NCBI GenBank assembly: GCA_017484085.1
Contig: JAFUTW010000015.1
Span: forward strand, 1-40,939
DNA: 40,939 nt
Direction of reading: 5' to 3'
Origin: Clostridia bacterium
GTDB taxonomy: Bacteria; Bacillota; Clostridia; Christensenellales; Aristaeellaceae
Under the pieces are notes generated by a model. It was not told the origin of the DNA, ran no database searches, and saw only the letters and a program-made list of their open reading frames with translations. Shown here piece by piece: positions 1 to 7,813 of the stretch; position 1 is the stretch's first letter, and each line of letters begins with the position of its first letter. A program made the position numbers and the translations under genes.

Positions 1-1
1 G

Positions 2-130
2 CGTGTTCAGGAGAAGTGCGGTTTTCATTATCATCATACGGCCTATAATGTGCCCTGTGCCATAGAGGGCGTTCTCCGAACGGAACACATAACATGCCTT
101 TCCAAAGAGGAATGGCAGTCTGTCAGATAA
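2..130 (+). CDS. GNAT N-acetyltransferase, C-terminal fragment cut by the window edge
   Basis: An open frame enters from the left edge and ends at TAA. It encodes 42 residues starting RVQEKCGF and ending KEEWQSVR. The R-V-Q-E-K-C-G-F stretch is typical of the last helix/strand of GNAT acetyltransferases (asn/arg-x-x-x-E-K-x-G-F), and the following R-T-E-H then K-E-E-W tail is common in clostridial RimJ/RimL-like members. These enzymes transfer acetyl from acetyl-CoA to an amine. The N-terminal acetyl-CoA binding part is outside the window, so substrate cannot be inferred. Family call moderately sure; only the tail is visible. Confidence 0.65.
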   Translation, partial: RVQEKCGFHYHHTAYNVPCAIEGVLRTEHITCLSKEEWQSVR

Positions 131-437
131 CTTCCAGCTTGCCGATATGTTCCTTCTTGAGCATTCTGTGGAGACGGTACTATTGATTTCAAGGGAAGAA
201 ACATAAGGTTTGAAAAAGCGCCGTATTTGCTGGCTTTTCGGGCACTTTGCCGTCAGCGGCAGAGAGCAGATCAGACCGTAAAATCGCTCTGTCAGAGCAG
301 ATCAATCGCTCCGTTCGGAGGGCTGAGCAGGCCATTTGGATGTCAGAGGGTTGAGTTAGTGATTTGGATAACGGCAGATTGTGACTGTAACTTGGTTGTC
401 TGCGTGACAACTCGGGATTTGGGAAGGAGATAATCAT
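131..437. other. Intergenic region with two adjacent hairpins, no convincing gene
   Basis: About 300 bases between the GNAT tail and the CPBP gene. Two short perfect inverted repeats follow each other: GCTCTG-T-CAGAGC at 286-298 and CTCCG-TT-CGGAG at 309-320. Neither is followed by a run of T, so they are not classical terminators; they may be a 5' leader structure of the downstream gene or remnants of a repeat. A 68-codon open frame across it (227-433) has no ribosome binding site and is biased by the hairpins. Confidence 0.4.
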
Positions 438-1109
438 ATGCTTGATGCATCGAAAAAAGACAACGTAAAGACCATTACGCTCATCGGAATGGCTGCAATG
501 ATCATCGCAGTCGCAGTTAAAGCAGCAACGTCCTCCGTGATTGCCGCCGCTTTGGTCCACATCGCGGGACTGGCGTGTTTCTTCATCATAGAGGGCATTG
601 AAAAAACGCCTGATTCTGAATCCGGTCTTAGTTTTAAGCGTTTCTTTTCCGACCTGAAGAAGCCGGGTGTTATTCCCCTGATCCTTTTCATGCTTGTTTT
701 GTCTCCTGCAGAAATGCTTCTGAGCAGGGCTGTGTTCGGCCGCGCCTTCATAGATCATGTACTCGGACGGATAAATGTGCCGGGTCTTGATCAGCTTCCG
801 CTGCTGCTGTTTACTCAGACTGTTTCAGCTCTCGGGGAAGAGATCGAATTCCGTGCGTTCTTTGTGGGAAAGGGCATGAAGCACTTTCCGTTCTGGCCGT
901 TGGCTGTAGCCGGCGCTGTACTCTTTGCCGCAGCGCATTTTGTCACGGGTGCGGCGGGGATCGTTGCGTGGGATATGGGCGGCATATTGATCGACGCGAT
1001 CCTTTTTGCGATCCTATACCGCAAGACCGGAAACTGCCTGATCAGCTTCATTCCGCATTTCCTGAGTAATATGATTGGATTCTTCCTCGTGCCGATTCTT
1101 TTCGGGTAA
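438..1109 (+). CDS. CPBP family intramembrane glutamic endopeptidase
   Basis: A 223-residue, very hydrophobic protein with several membrane segments (about 15-50, 77-98, 120-132, 152-170, 180-195, 200-222). It carries the three signatures of the CPBP/Abi (Rce1-like) proteases: EExxxR at E134-E135-R139, FxxxH at F163-H167, and HxxxN at H207-N211. These residues form the active site in Rce1, so it is probably an active membrane protease. The start ATG has a strong site, GGAAGGAGA, seven bases upstream. CPBP proteins act in CAAX-like processing, bacteriocin self-immunity or membrane signalling; no bacteriocin precursor is visible next to it, so the role is open. Family call is firm. Confidence 0.88.
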   Translation: MLDASKKDNVKTITLIGMAAMIIAVAVKAATSSVIAAALVHIAGLACFFIIEGIEKTPDSESGLSFKRFFSDLKKPGVIPLILFMLVLSPAEMLLSRAVFGRAFIDHVLGRINVPGLDQLPLLLFTQTVSALGEEIEFRAFFVGKGMKHFPFWPLAVAGAVLFAAAHFVTGAAGIVAWDMGGILIDAILFAILYRKTGNCLISFIPHFLSNMIGFFLVPILFG

Positions 1110-1215
1110 AGAATCGATTATCAGTCAAGCCGAAATGGTCTCATTTGTAAGAGAAACGGTTTGATAAATACCGCTGTGCTGATTTTTCAAGATTCCATTG
1201 GGAAGGATCAGGGAA

Positions 1216-1782
1216 ATGGTTTGCATTGATGCGAAGAAAGTCATAGAGACCCGTATTGCCGAGAGCATGGGGTTTGAAAAATATAAGCTGATCATGGAAA
1301 TGGTCCGGAAGACGGACGTTTCCTCAGACCCGGATTTCCAGCGGAACTTCAATGCGTTTTACAGGGTACGCAGGAACGCCGAGTGGCGGAAAGCGTACTA
1401 TGACCTGTTTGAAAAAGTAAAGGGCAGCAGCCCTTCCTTTGAGTCCATTATCAGAACGATGTATGAAGCTACCGGTAATATCGAAGCATCGTTTTCAAGT
1501 AAGATGCTGGCGACCGTTAATGCTGATATGCCGATTTGGGATCGCTATGTCGTCCAGAATCTCTGCTTGGATATGAAGGAGAAGACAAAGGAGGATCAGC
1601 TGGAATGCGCAGTCGATCTCTATGATCGGATGGTCAGCTGGTATGACGGTTTTCTCCAGACCGAGAACGGCAGGGACTGCATCGAGGAATTTGACCGGAC
1701 ATTGCCGGGATATGTCTGGATGAGTGACGTGAAGAAGATAGACTTCTTCCTTTGGAGTATTCGTTTGCGGAGTGCAGGTTGA
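1216..1782 (+). CDS. Conserved hypothetical protein, about 188 residues
   Basis: I chose the ATG at 1216 ([13 protein letters not shown]...) because GGAAGGA sits nine bases upstream; a TTG at 1198 is in frame but lacks a site. The protein is soluble, mixed charge and probably helical, with a conserved-looking segment [20 protein letters not shown] near its middle and a C-terminal [10 protein letters not shown]. The middle segment loosely recalls the all-helical HhH-GPD glycosylase fold, but I see no helix-hairpin-helix or catalytic Asp that I could defend. No signal peptide or membrane segment. It precedes a small open frame and a DUF1905 gene on the same strand. Function unknown. Confidence 0.7.
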   Translation: MVCIDAKKVIETRIAESMGFEKYKLIMEMVRKTDVSSDPDFQRNFNAFYRVRRNAEWRKAYYDLFEKVKGSSPSFESIIRTMYEATGNIEASFSSKMLATVNADMPIWDRYVVQNLCLDMKEKTKEDQLECAVDLYDRMVSWYDGFLQTENGRDCIEEFDRTLPGYVWMSDVKKIDFFLWSIRLRSAG

Positions 1783-1801
1783 AACCATAGAAGACCCGTT
1801 A

Positions 1802-1879
1802 ATGCAGAAAGTCCGCTGGCTGGATAAGCTGGCAGACGAATTGGCAAAGGGAAGACCGATGGAGAAGGTGCTGCGATGA
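1802..1879 (+). CDS. Small open frame (25 residues or more) overlapping DUF1905 gene
   Basis: The frame reads [25 protein letters not shown] and stops with the TGA of an ATGA overlap at 1876-1879, where the next gene starts. It continues upstream without a stop (…VETIEDPL before the ATG), so a GTG at 1772 is a possible earlier start and the true start is uncertain. The amphipathic, well-formed sequence and the start/stop overlap argue for translational coupling to the DUF1905 gene. It may also be the in-frame tail of a decayed larger gene. No function can be assigned. Confidence 0.4.
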   Translation: MQKVRWLDKLADELAKGRPMEKVLR

Positions 1880-2160
1880 GTGACGGGAAGCGATACGAAT
1901 ATGACACCGTTCTCCATGAGATGAAAGATAACGGCGGGGCTTACGTGGCCTTTCCGTGGGATATACGGGAAGAATTCGGAAAGGGCCGCGTGAAGGTCCA
2001 TGCTCTGTTTGACGGCATCCCCTATGACGGCAGCATCGTCAATATGGGCGTGAGGAATGCAGACGGTTCCATCTGCTACATCATCGGCGTCCTGAAGGCG
2101 ATCCGGACTGCATTGAAAAAACAGGACGGCGACAGGATCCACGTGGTGATTGAAGCGTAG
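1876..2160 (+). CDS. DUF1905 domain protein
   Basis: A 94-residue protein matching the DUF1905 pattern throughout: an opening beta strand ([10 protein letters not shown]), [29 protein letters not shown], and a closing [24 protein letters not shown]1905 proteins have a small AbrB/SpoVT-like barrel and are often fused to or beside YdeI-type (DUF1801/OmdA) domains; their biochemical role is not established. The start ATG overlaps the stop of the small upstream frame by four bases, indicating coupled translation. Length fits a single-domain family member. Confidence 0.8.
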   Translation: MSDGKRYEYDTVLHEMKDNGGAYVAFPWDIREEFGKGRVKVHALFDGIPYDGSIVNMGVRNADGSICYIIGVLKAIRTALKKQDGDRIHVVIEA

Positions 2161-2267
2161 GACAGTTTTCCGGGCCGGGTCGTTGTGATACGTGGTACGA
2201 AGTGCTATACTGCTTCTGTTAGTGGTAAACCGTCACAGAATCCGGGAAACGAAAGGGAGGAAGACAA

Positions 2268-2723
2268 ATGTTCTGCACACAAAACGGACTGGAATACAAA
2301 TATGATTTCAGGGAGAAGAAGTTCGCCCTGGCCTTTGAGTTCCTCAAACGGAAGGACCTGGCCGATCTCCCCGAGTGCTCGATCGAGCTGGGCGAGGGCG
2401 TCGTGGCGCACATTCAGCATTATGACTCGATCAAATGGGAAGACGGCCTGTTTGAGACGCATGAGAAGTATTTCGATGTGCAGTACGTCATTGAGGGCGC
2501 CGAGTACTGCGGCGTCTGCAGCAGGGCAGTGCTGGGCAAGGCCGTACAAGAGTACGATCCGCAGAAGGACATCACGTTCTATGAGGAGCCGGCATGCAGC
2601 GGAAAGGTATTGCTGTGCAGCGGAGACTATGTGGTCCTGGCACCGGAAGACGCGCACAAGCCCCGCTGCGAAGTGGGCGGCTGCAAACCGGTCAAGAAAG
2701 TGGTCATCAAGGTGCCCGTCTGA
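2268..2723 (+). CDS. YhcH/YjgK/YiaL family protein (DUF386)
   Basis: 151 residues, preceded by AAAGGGAGGAAG at a good distance. The pattern E-T-H-E-K-Y-F-D-V-Q-Y-V-I-E-G (residues about 64-78), the D-I-T-F-Y segment and the D-Y-V-V-L-A-P-E-D-A-H-K-P region with its metal-binding His are the hallmarks of the YhcH/YjgK/YiaL cupin-like family, which includes the EbgC subunit of evolved beta-galactosidase. Members act as sugar-handling (possibly sugar isomerase or anomerase) proteins, often next to sialic acid or sugar-acid genes. No such genes are adjacent here. A strong terminator follows directly. Confidence 0.88.
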   Translation: MFCTQNGLEYKYDFREKKFALAFEFLKRKDLADLPECSIELGEGVVAHIQHYDSIKWEDGLFETHEKYFDVQYVIEGAEYCGVCSRAVLGKAVQEYDPQKDITFYEEPACSGKVLLCSGDYVVLAPEDAHKPRCEVGGCKPVKKVVIKVPV

Positions 2724-2741
2724 GGCGGGCGGTAGCAACAG

Positions 2742-2766
2742 AGCTGTCCGGCCGGGCAGCTTTTTT
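2742..2766 (+). terminator. Rho-independent terminator after the YhcH-type gene
   Basis: Eight-pair stem AGCTGTCC / GGGCAGCT with a GGCC loop (one G-T pair), then TTTTTT. It lies 18 bases after the stop codon. Confidence 0.85.
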
Positions 2767-2874
2767 CTGATGCTTTCGGATATCATTGCAGAAGATTGGC
2801 GTTGAAAGTTGCAGGGTGAAGTGATAAGCTTAAGCAGGATCAAATGAAGCTGCAAACGGTAAGACGGAGGATTT

Positions 2875-3957
2875 ATGCCGAACGATTTTCATCGGGAAAT
2901 GCAGACGGAACGGGCTAAACGCCTGCGGGAACTCCAGGCGCAGCTGCCGCCCGTATGCGCCGATTATTTTATGGCGGTCGAGCAGGTGACCAGCCCGCTG
3001 ACCCGCCTTTCCTATGCGCGGGATCTGGGCATCTTTTTTCAGTACCTCTGCGAGGAGGTGCCGGCCTGCCGCGGGAAGACGCCGCGTGATGTGACACCGG
3101 AGGACATCGGAAAGGTGACCAAGAAGGATCTGGAACGCTATGGGCGTTACCTGTCCTACTATGTGAAAAACGAGGAGACGGAGGACCCGGACGCCCCTGT
3201 GACGCGCGAGGTGACCAACAACGAGTACGGCATCAAGCGCAAGTTCGCCTCGCTGCGCTCCTTCTACAAATACCTGTATTCGGAAGGGCTGATCCCGGGG
3301 AATACCGCGGAGCTCGTCTCCCTGCCCAAGCTGCACGAGCGCGCCATCATCCGCCTGGACGTGGATGAGGTGGCCCGCATCCTGGACGAGGCGGAGACGG
3401 GGCGCGACCTGCCCAAGAGCAGCAAGCGCTTCCACAACGCCACGGGCAAGCGCGATCTGGCGCTGCTGTCCATCTTCCTGGGGACGGGCATCCGCATCAG
3501 CGAGTGCGTGGGCCTCAACATCGACGACTTCGATTTTGAGCAGAATGCCTTCGTGGTGACGCGCAAGGGCGGCAAGGACGTCATCCTCTATCTCTCCGAC
3601 GAGGTAGCGGATGCCCTCAAGGCCTATCTGGAGGAGCGCAAACAGATCGAAGCGCTGCCCGGGCATGAGGACGCTTTCTTCCTTTCCCTGCAGCGCAGGC
3701 GCATCACGCAGCGCGCGGTGGAGAACATGGTAAAGAAGTACGCTGCCGTCGCGGCGCCCCTCAAGAAGAAGATCAGCCCGCACAAGCTGCGCAGCACCTT
3801 CGGCACCAACCTCTACCGGGAGACGGGGGATATCTACCTCGTGGCGGATGTGCTGGGCCACAGCGACGTCAACACGACGCGCCGGCATTACGCGGCCATT
3901 GCGGAGGATAACCGCAGGATCGCGGCGCAGAAAACCGTGCTGCGCGATGATTCGTAA
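2875..3957 (+). CDS. Tyrosine recombinase, XerS-like
   Basis: 360 residues with GGAGGATTT before the ATG. An N-terminal SAM-like core-binding domain (about 20-140) is followed by the catalytic domain (about 160-345). The full active set is visible: R207 (GTGIRISE), K231 (TRKGGKD), H303 and R306 (PHKLRSTFG), H329 (LGHS) and nucleophile Y339 (RRHYAA). Length and the insertion before the first catalytic Arg (SSKRFHNATGKRDLALL) resemble XerS, the single Xer of streptococci, rather than XerC/XerD. It would resolve chromosome dimers at a dif site. It starts a co-directional group with rluB/rsuA-type and methyltransferase genes, a housekeeping setting, so I do not read it as a phage integrase. No dif-like site was identified nearby. 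Confidence 0.85.
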   Translation: MPNDFHREMQTERAKRLRELQAQLPPVCADYFMAVEQVTSPLTRLSYARDLGIFFQYLCEEVPACRGKTPRDVTPEDIGKVTKKDLERYGRYLSYYVKNEETEDPDAPVTREVTNNEYGIKRKFASLRSFYKYLYSEGLIPGNTAELVSLPKLHERAIIRLDVDEVARILDEAETGRDLPKSSKRFHNATGKRDLALLSIFLGTGIRISECVGLNIDDFDFEQNAFVVTRKGGKDVILYLSDEVADALKAYLEERKQIEALPGHEDAFFLSLQRRRITQRAVENMVKKYAAVAAPLKKKISPHKLRSTFGTNLYRETGDIYLVADVLGHSDVNTTRRHYAAIAEDNRRIAAQKTVLRDDS

Positions 3958-3974
3958 CGAAGGAGGCGGATGCC

Positions 3975-4739
3975 ATGGCGCGCATGCGGCTGGATAAGCT
4001 GCTCTCCATGCTGGCGGTGTGCCCGCGCAGCGGAGTTCAGGCGCTCCTGCGCGCCGGCCGCGTTCAGGTGGACGGCGTAGCCGCAAGGAACACGGGCATG
4101 GCGGTCGATCCGGAGAAAAGCGCCGTGACCCTGGACGGGCAGGCGCTGGTGTGGAAGGCGCAGCGGACGGTGATGCTGAACAAACCGCGCGGCGTTTTGA
4201 CGGCGGCGAGGGACCCAAAGCAGCCTACGGTGATGGACCTGCTGCCGCCGCTGTACCGCGCGATGAACTGCATGCCGGCCGGCAGGCTGGACAAGGATAC
4301 GGAAGGATTGCTGATCCTGACCACGGACGGACAGCTGGCCCACCGGCTCATCTCGCCCAGGAAAGAAGTGGGCAAGCTCTATGAGGCGACGGTTGACGGC
4401 CCGCTGGACGAAAAAGACGTCTCCGCTTTTGCGGCGGGGCTGCAGATCGATGATGCGGACGGCGCCTTTCGGGCCAGGCCTGCGGCGCTGCGCATCCTCT
4501 CTTCCGCTCCGGAGGAGAGCACGGCGCAGGTGCGGGTGGCGGAGGGAAAGTATCATCAGGTGCGCCGGATGTTTGCCGCGAGAGGGCGAACGGTGACGGC
4601 GCTGCGGCGCCTGGCCATCGGCAGCCTGCGGCTGGATGCGGCATTGGCGCCGGGTGAATGGAGAGAACTGACGAAAGAAGAAGAGCGCCTGCTGGAGGAA
4701 CCGGCAGCGCAGCCGGACGGCACCCCCGCGGGGGAGTGA
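3975..4739 (+). CDS. RsuA/RluB-family rRNA pseudouridine synthase
   Basis: 254 residues. An N-terminal S4 RNA-binding domain (about 1-60) is followed by the synthase domain. The catalytic motif GRLDKDTEGLL carries the essential Asp at D106, preceded by the LNKPRG motif near residue 68, and a late G-K-Y-H-Q-V-R-R-M-F motif is present. The enzyme isomerises one uridine in ribosomal RNA. The YEATVDGPL segment is more like RsuA (16S U516) than RluB (23S), but I would not fix the target from motifs alone. It starts 17 bases after the recombinase stop with AAGGAGG, so the two are probably co-transcribed. Confidence 0.9.
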   Translation: MARMRLDKLLSMLAVCPRSGVQALLRAGRVQVDGVAARNTGMAVDPEKSAVTLDGQALVWKAQRTVMLNKPRGVLTAARDPKQPTVMDLLPPLYRAMNCMPAGRLDKDTEGLLILTTDGQLAHRLISPRKEVGKLYEATVDGPLDEKDVSAFAAGLQIDDADGAFRARPAALRILSSAPEESTAQVRVAEGKYHQVRRMFAARGRTVTALRRLAIGSLRLDAALAPGEWRELTKEEERLLEEPAAQPDGTPAGE

Positions 4740-4748
4740 GAGGGGTTT

Positions 4749-5339
4749 ATGGCGGATCACTATTTTACGCAAAATCCGCAAAGCGCGCATGAGGACCGGC
4801 ATTTTTCCTTTGAATTCGCCGGAAAAACGCTGCGCTTTCAGACAGACGCGGGCGTGTTTTCCAAGCAGCATGTCGATCCGGGCAGCGAGTTGCTGTGCCG
4901 CTGTCTGCCGGAAGATCTTTCGGGCGAGGTGCTGGATATGGGCTGCGGCTGGGGCGCGATGACGGCGATGACGCTGGCGGCGCACCCGTCCGTGCGCATG
5001 ACGATGGCGGACGTGAACGAGCGCGCGCTGGAGCTGGCAAAGGCAAACCTCGCGCTGAACGGCATGGAGGCGGCCGCAGTGCTCTCCGACGGCTTCTCAG
5101 CCGTCAGCGGCAGCTTTGACGCGGTGATCACAAACCCGCCCATCCGCGCGGGCAAGCAGGTGGTATACGGCATTTTTGAAGGAGCCAAAGCGCACCTGAA
5201 AGCAGGCGGCGCGCTGTACACCGTCGTGCGCAAGCAGCAGGGCGCGCCCAGCGCGCTGGCCTTTCTGAAAGGACTGTACCGCGATGCGGAGGTCATCGAA
5301 AAGGACGGCGGGTACTGGATATTGAGAGCGAAGGCTTAA
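4749..5339 (+). CDS. Class I SAM-dependent methyltransferase, small RsmC-like (YbxB type)
   Basis: 196 residues, corresponding to the C-terminal MTS half of RsmC, as in the single-domain Gram-positive YbxB proteins. SAM-binding motif I is VLDMGCGWG at 61-69, the acidic residue after the second strand is D88 in MADVNERA, and the catalytic NPPI motif lies at 129-132. NPPF/NPPI proteins methylate exocyclic amines, in RsmC the N2 of 16S G1207; the precise target here is inferred. It begins nine bases after the pseudouridine synthase stop, with GAGAGGGG as ribosome binding site, so the two form an rRNA-modification pair. Confidence 0.88.
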   Translation: MADHYFTQNPQSAHEDRHFSFEFAGKTLRFQTDAGVFSKQHVDPGSELLCRCLPEDLSGEVLDMGCGWGAMTAMTLAAHPSVRMTMADVNERALELAKANLALNGMEAAAVLSDGFSAVSGSFDAVITNPPIRAGKQVVYGIFEGAKAHLKAGGALYTVVRKQQGAPSALAFLKGLYRDAEVIEKDGGYWILRAKA

Positions 5340-5359
5340 AAAAAGAAAAAGACTGGCCG

Positions 5360-5626
5360 GGCTCCCCTGAAAGGGGAGCTTTCACCGGAGGTGACTGAGG
5401 GGTTACGGAACCCTTCCACCATGCTGACGCATGGTCCCAATACGTCAACGGCAGAGCCGTTGATCCCGGCCCCGCCTGCGGGAGCAGACGGGGCCGGGAT
5501 TGACTGCTTCGCAGTCAACCAATCCTCCCCTGTGAAGGAGAGGCAAGAGAAAGCGCAGCAAAGCTACTTAGCCTTGCTTCCCCCTATGGGGAAGGTGACA
5601 CGGCGAAAGCCGTGACGGATGAGGAT
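5360..5626. repeat. Dispersed palindromic intergenic element, copy 1
   Basis: This gap between two genes is filled by nested short hairpins: GCTCCCCT/AGGGGAGC, CATGCTGACGCATG, AACGGC.. GCCGTT, CCCGGCCCCG/CGGGGCCGGG, GACTGCTTCGCAGTC, and the CACGGCGAAAGCCGTG near the end, finishing in GGATGAGG. The same vocabulary (GGGGAGCT, GAGGGGTT, GGAACCCTTCCACC, GAGGCAAG, TTCCCC, GGATGAGG) recurs at 20017-20253 and partly at 37040-37183 and 11717-11809. I read it as a non-coding miniature palindromic repeat, not a gene. Confidence 0.8.
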
Positions 5627-5675
5627 AAACGGCAGACGCTGATAAACAATGGATCAAGGATAAAGGAGAAGCAGG

Positions 5676-6851
5676 ATGAACACATTTGACGAAGCCTATT
5701 TTGATGCGGGCATCAACCGCATCGGCACCAACTGCGCCAAGTGGGACGAGATGCGCAGGGAGACGGGCGACCCGGACATGATCCCCATGTGGGTGGCGGA
5801 TATGGACTTCCCCTCTCCGCCGGCGGTGCAGCAGGCGCTCGCCGGTGCCGCGGCGCAGGGCACCTGGGGCTATACGCACCCGTGCGACGAGGACTTTGAG
5901 GCGCTGTGCGGCTACTGGGCCAGGCGGCATCAGACGGTGTTTGACCCGGAGGACGCGCTGCTGAGCCCCTGCGTGGTGACCAGCCTGCGCATCAGCGTGC
6001 GGGCCCTGACGGCCGAGGGAGACGGCCTGCTCATCAATCCGCCCATCTACGGCCCCTTCTTCGCTTCCATCAAGGAGAGCGGGCGCCGGGTGGTGGAAAG
6101 CCCGCTCGTTCAGGATGAGGACGGGCGCTGGAACCTGAATTTTGCGGAGATGGAAGAAAAGCTTGCATCCGGCGAGGCGAAGGCGGTCCTCTTCTGCTCC
6201 CCACACAACCCCTGCGGACGCGTGTGGACGAAGGAGGAGCTTTCGGCGCTGGCCGCGCTCTGCTCAAAGTATCATGCGCCGCTCATCTGCGATGAGATCC
6301 ACGCGGATTTCGTCTATGCGCCGGCGGTGCATCACAGCATCCTGACGGTACCGGGCGCGGACAGCGCGGTGATGCTGTGCGCGGCGAGCAAGACCTTCAA
6401 CATCGCCGGGCTGCAGCAGAGCGCCGTCGTCTGCAGGGATGCGGAAGTCCGCGGGAAAATCGGAAAGGAGATGATCGCCTGCGGGGCTGTCAGCGGCAAC
6501 ATCTTCGCCCTGGCGGCGACCCGCGCGGCTTACCGCGACTGCGATGCCTGGCTGGACGGCCTGCTAACCTATCTGAGGGGGAACCGGGAGACCGCAGCGG
6601 AGCATGCGGCGCAGAGGTGGCCGAAAGTCCGCGTGACGCCGCTGGACGCCACCTACCTCATGTGGCTCGACTGCCGTGCGCTGGGGCTTGGACAGGAAGA
6701 GCTGATGAACCGGATCCTGCAGGCTCACGTGAAGGTGAACGACGGCCTGTTCTTCGGGGAACGGGGCCGCGGGTTCATCCGGCTCAACATCGGCTGCCCG
6801 CGCGCGCAGCTGCGGGAGGCGCTGAAACGACTGGATGCCGTGCTGGGCTGA
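5676..6851 (+). CDS. PatB/MalY-type PLP aminotransferase, putative cystathionine beta-lyase
   Basis: 391 residues, fold-type I PLP enzyme. GAGAAGCAGG precedes the ATG. Typical PatB/MalY features: the N-terminal W-D-E-M and P-M-W-V-A-D-M-D-F segments (residues 23-45), H-N-P-C-G-R at 177-182, D-E-I-H-A-D at 206-211 and the Schiff-base lysine K239 in SKTFNIAG. The C-terminal F-I-R-L-N-I-G-C-P segment binds the substrate carboxylate. Members cleave C-S bonds of cystathionine or cysteine conjugates, giving a thiol, pyruvate and ammonia, and some also repress the maltose regulon. It stands alone between a repeat element and a bidirectional terminator. Confidence 0.9.
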   Translation: MNTFDEAYFDAGINRIGTNCAKWDEMRRETGDPDMIPMWVADMDFPSPPAVQQALAGAAAQGTWGYTHPCDEDFEALCGYWARRHQTVFDPEDALLSPCVVTSLRISVRALTAEGDGLLINPPIYGPFFASIKESGRRVVESPLVQDEDGRWNLNFAEMEEKLASGEAKAVLFCSPHNPCGRVWTKEELSALAALCSKYHAPLICDEIHADFVYAPAVHHSILTVPGADSAVMLCAASKTFNIAGLQQSAVVCRDAEVRGKIGKEMIACGAVSGNIFALAATRAAYRDCDAWLDGLLTYLRGNRETAAEHAAQRWPKVRVTPLDATYLMWLDCRALGLGQEELMNRILQAHVKVNDGLFFGERGRGFIRLNIGCPRAQLREALKRLDAVLG

Positions 6852-6870
6852 GCCGGATGGTTTGAAACAT

Positions 6871-6920
6871 AAAAAAGGACTGCCTCATCACCGTTTCGTA
6901 CGGCGTGAGGCAGCCTTTTT
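6871..6920. terminator. Bidirectional terminator between converging genes
   Basis: A-run AAAAAAGG at the left, stem CTGCCTCA…TGAGGCAG with an inner CCG/CGG pairing, then CCTTTTT. It can end both the plus-strand C-S lyase gene and the minus-strand ABC operon. Confidence 0.88.
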
Positions 6921-6948
6921 GCTGTGAATCTGATGATGCCGGAGGCGC

Positions 6949-7812
6949 TTATCCCTTTACCGCGCCTGCGATGAAGCTGTCCTGGATGCGCTTCGAGAGG
7001 AAGACGTAAACCAGCAGCGTGGGGATGGTGGCGATGGAGAGGGCGGCGCCGATGGGACCCCACTCCGTCGTATACTGCCCGGAGAGGGACTGGATGCCGA
7101 CCGGCAGGGTCTTCAGCGCGTCCTTGCTGATGAAGACGTTGGCGAACATCAGCTCGTTCCAGCACTGCAGGAAGGTGTAGATGCCGACCGTCGCCACAGC
7201 CGGCGTCATGAGCGGCGCGATCACGCGGAAGAAGATGCCCCAGACGCCGCAGCCGTCGATGAAAGCCGCCTCATCCAGATCATAGGGGATATCTCCCATG
7301 AAACCGGTGCAGATGAGGATGGCCATCGCCAGGGAGAAGGCGGAGTAGGGGATGATCAGCGCCCAGTAGGAGTTCAGCATCTTCATGCGGGACAGCGTGG
7401 TATACAGCGGCACGATGGAAGCGTGGATCGGGATGGTGAGGCCCAGCATGAAGAACTTGTTCATGGTCTTGCGGCCCTTCCAGTGCAGCCGCGTCATCGC
7501 GTAGGTCGCCATGACGGCGGCGAGCAGGGTGATGAGGATCGTGGATACCGCCACGATGACGCTGTTGATGAAGTACCGGGGCATGTTGCCCGTGTTCATC
7601 GCGCGGGTGTAGTTTTCCCACACCCAGTACCGGGGCACGCCGATGACGTTCTCGCCGAAGATCTCCTGATTGTTTTTGAGGGAGAAGGTCAGCATCCAGT
7701 ACACCGGGAAGATACTGATGATCGTCCACAGGATCATGATGACGGCGCCGGCGACGGAAGACGCGGTGACCTTCCTGGGCGCGTCAGGAGCGCGGTAAGC
7801 TTTTTGTTTCAT
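6949..7812 (-). CDS. Carbohydrate ABC transporter permease, MalG/LacG type
   Basis: 287 residues, six predicted membrane segments, the first at about 15-40. The EAA loop that docks the ATPase is present: DEAAFIDGCGVWGIFFRVIAPLMTP, with conserved E-A-A and the G eight residues on. The C-terminal Q-D-S-F-I-A-G-A-V-K-G is typical of MalG-like CUT1 permeases. It starts one base after the stop of the companion permease, with GGAGGAAAAG. The operon lacks an ATPase gene, so it probably shares an MsmK/MalK-type ATPase encoded elsewhere, as is usual for CUT1 systems in Firmicutes. Confidence 0.93.
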   Translation of the reverse strand: MKQKAYRAPDAPRKVTASSVAGAVIMILWTIISIFPVYWMLTFSLKNNQEIFGENVIGVPRYWVWENYTRAMNTGNMPRYFINSVIVAVSTILITLLAAVMATYAMTRLHWKGRKTMNKFFMLGLTIPIHASIVPLYTTLSRMKMLNSYWALIIPYSAFSLAMAILICTGFMGDIPYDLDEAAFIDGCGVWGIFFRVIAPLMTPAVATVGIYTFLQCWNELMFANVFISKDALKTLPVGIQSLSGQYTTEWGPIGAALSIATIPTLLVYVFLSKRIQDSFIAGAVKG

Positions 7813-7813
7813 C

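Noticed and set aside
227-433. 68-codon open frame before the CPBP gene
   Set aside because: No ribosome binding site, contains two hairpins, Cys/Arg-rich composition not resembling a folded protein.
2875-3957. Tyrosine recombinase as the integrase of a genomic island
   Set aside because: Its length and insertion match XerS, it is co-directional with rRNA-modification genes, and no attachment repeats or phage genes flank it; the AT-rich island is 19 kb away.
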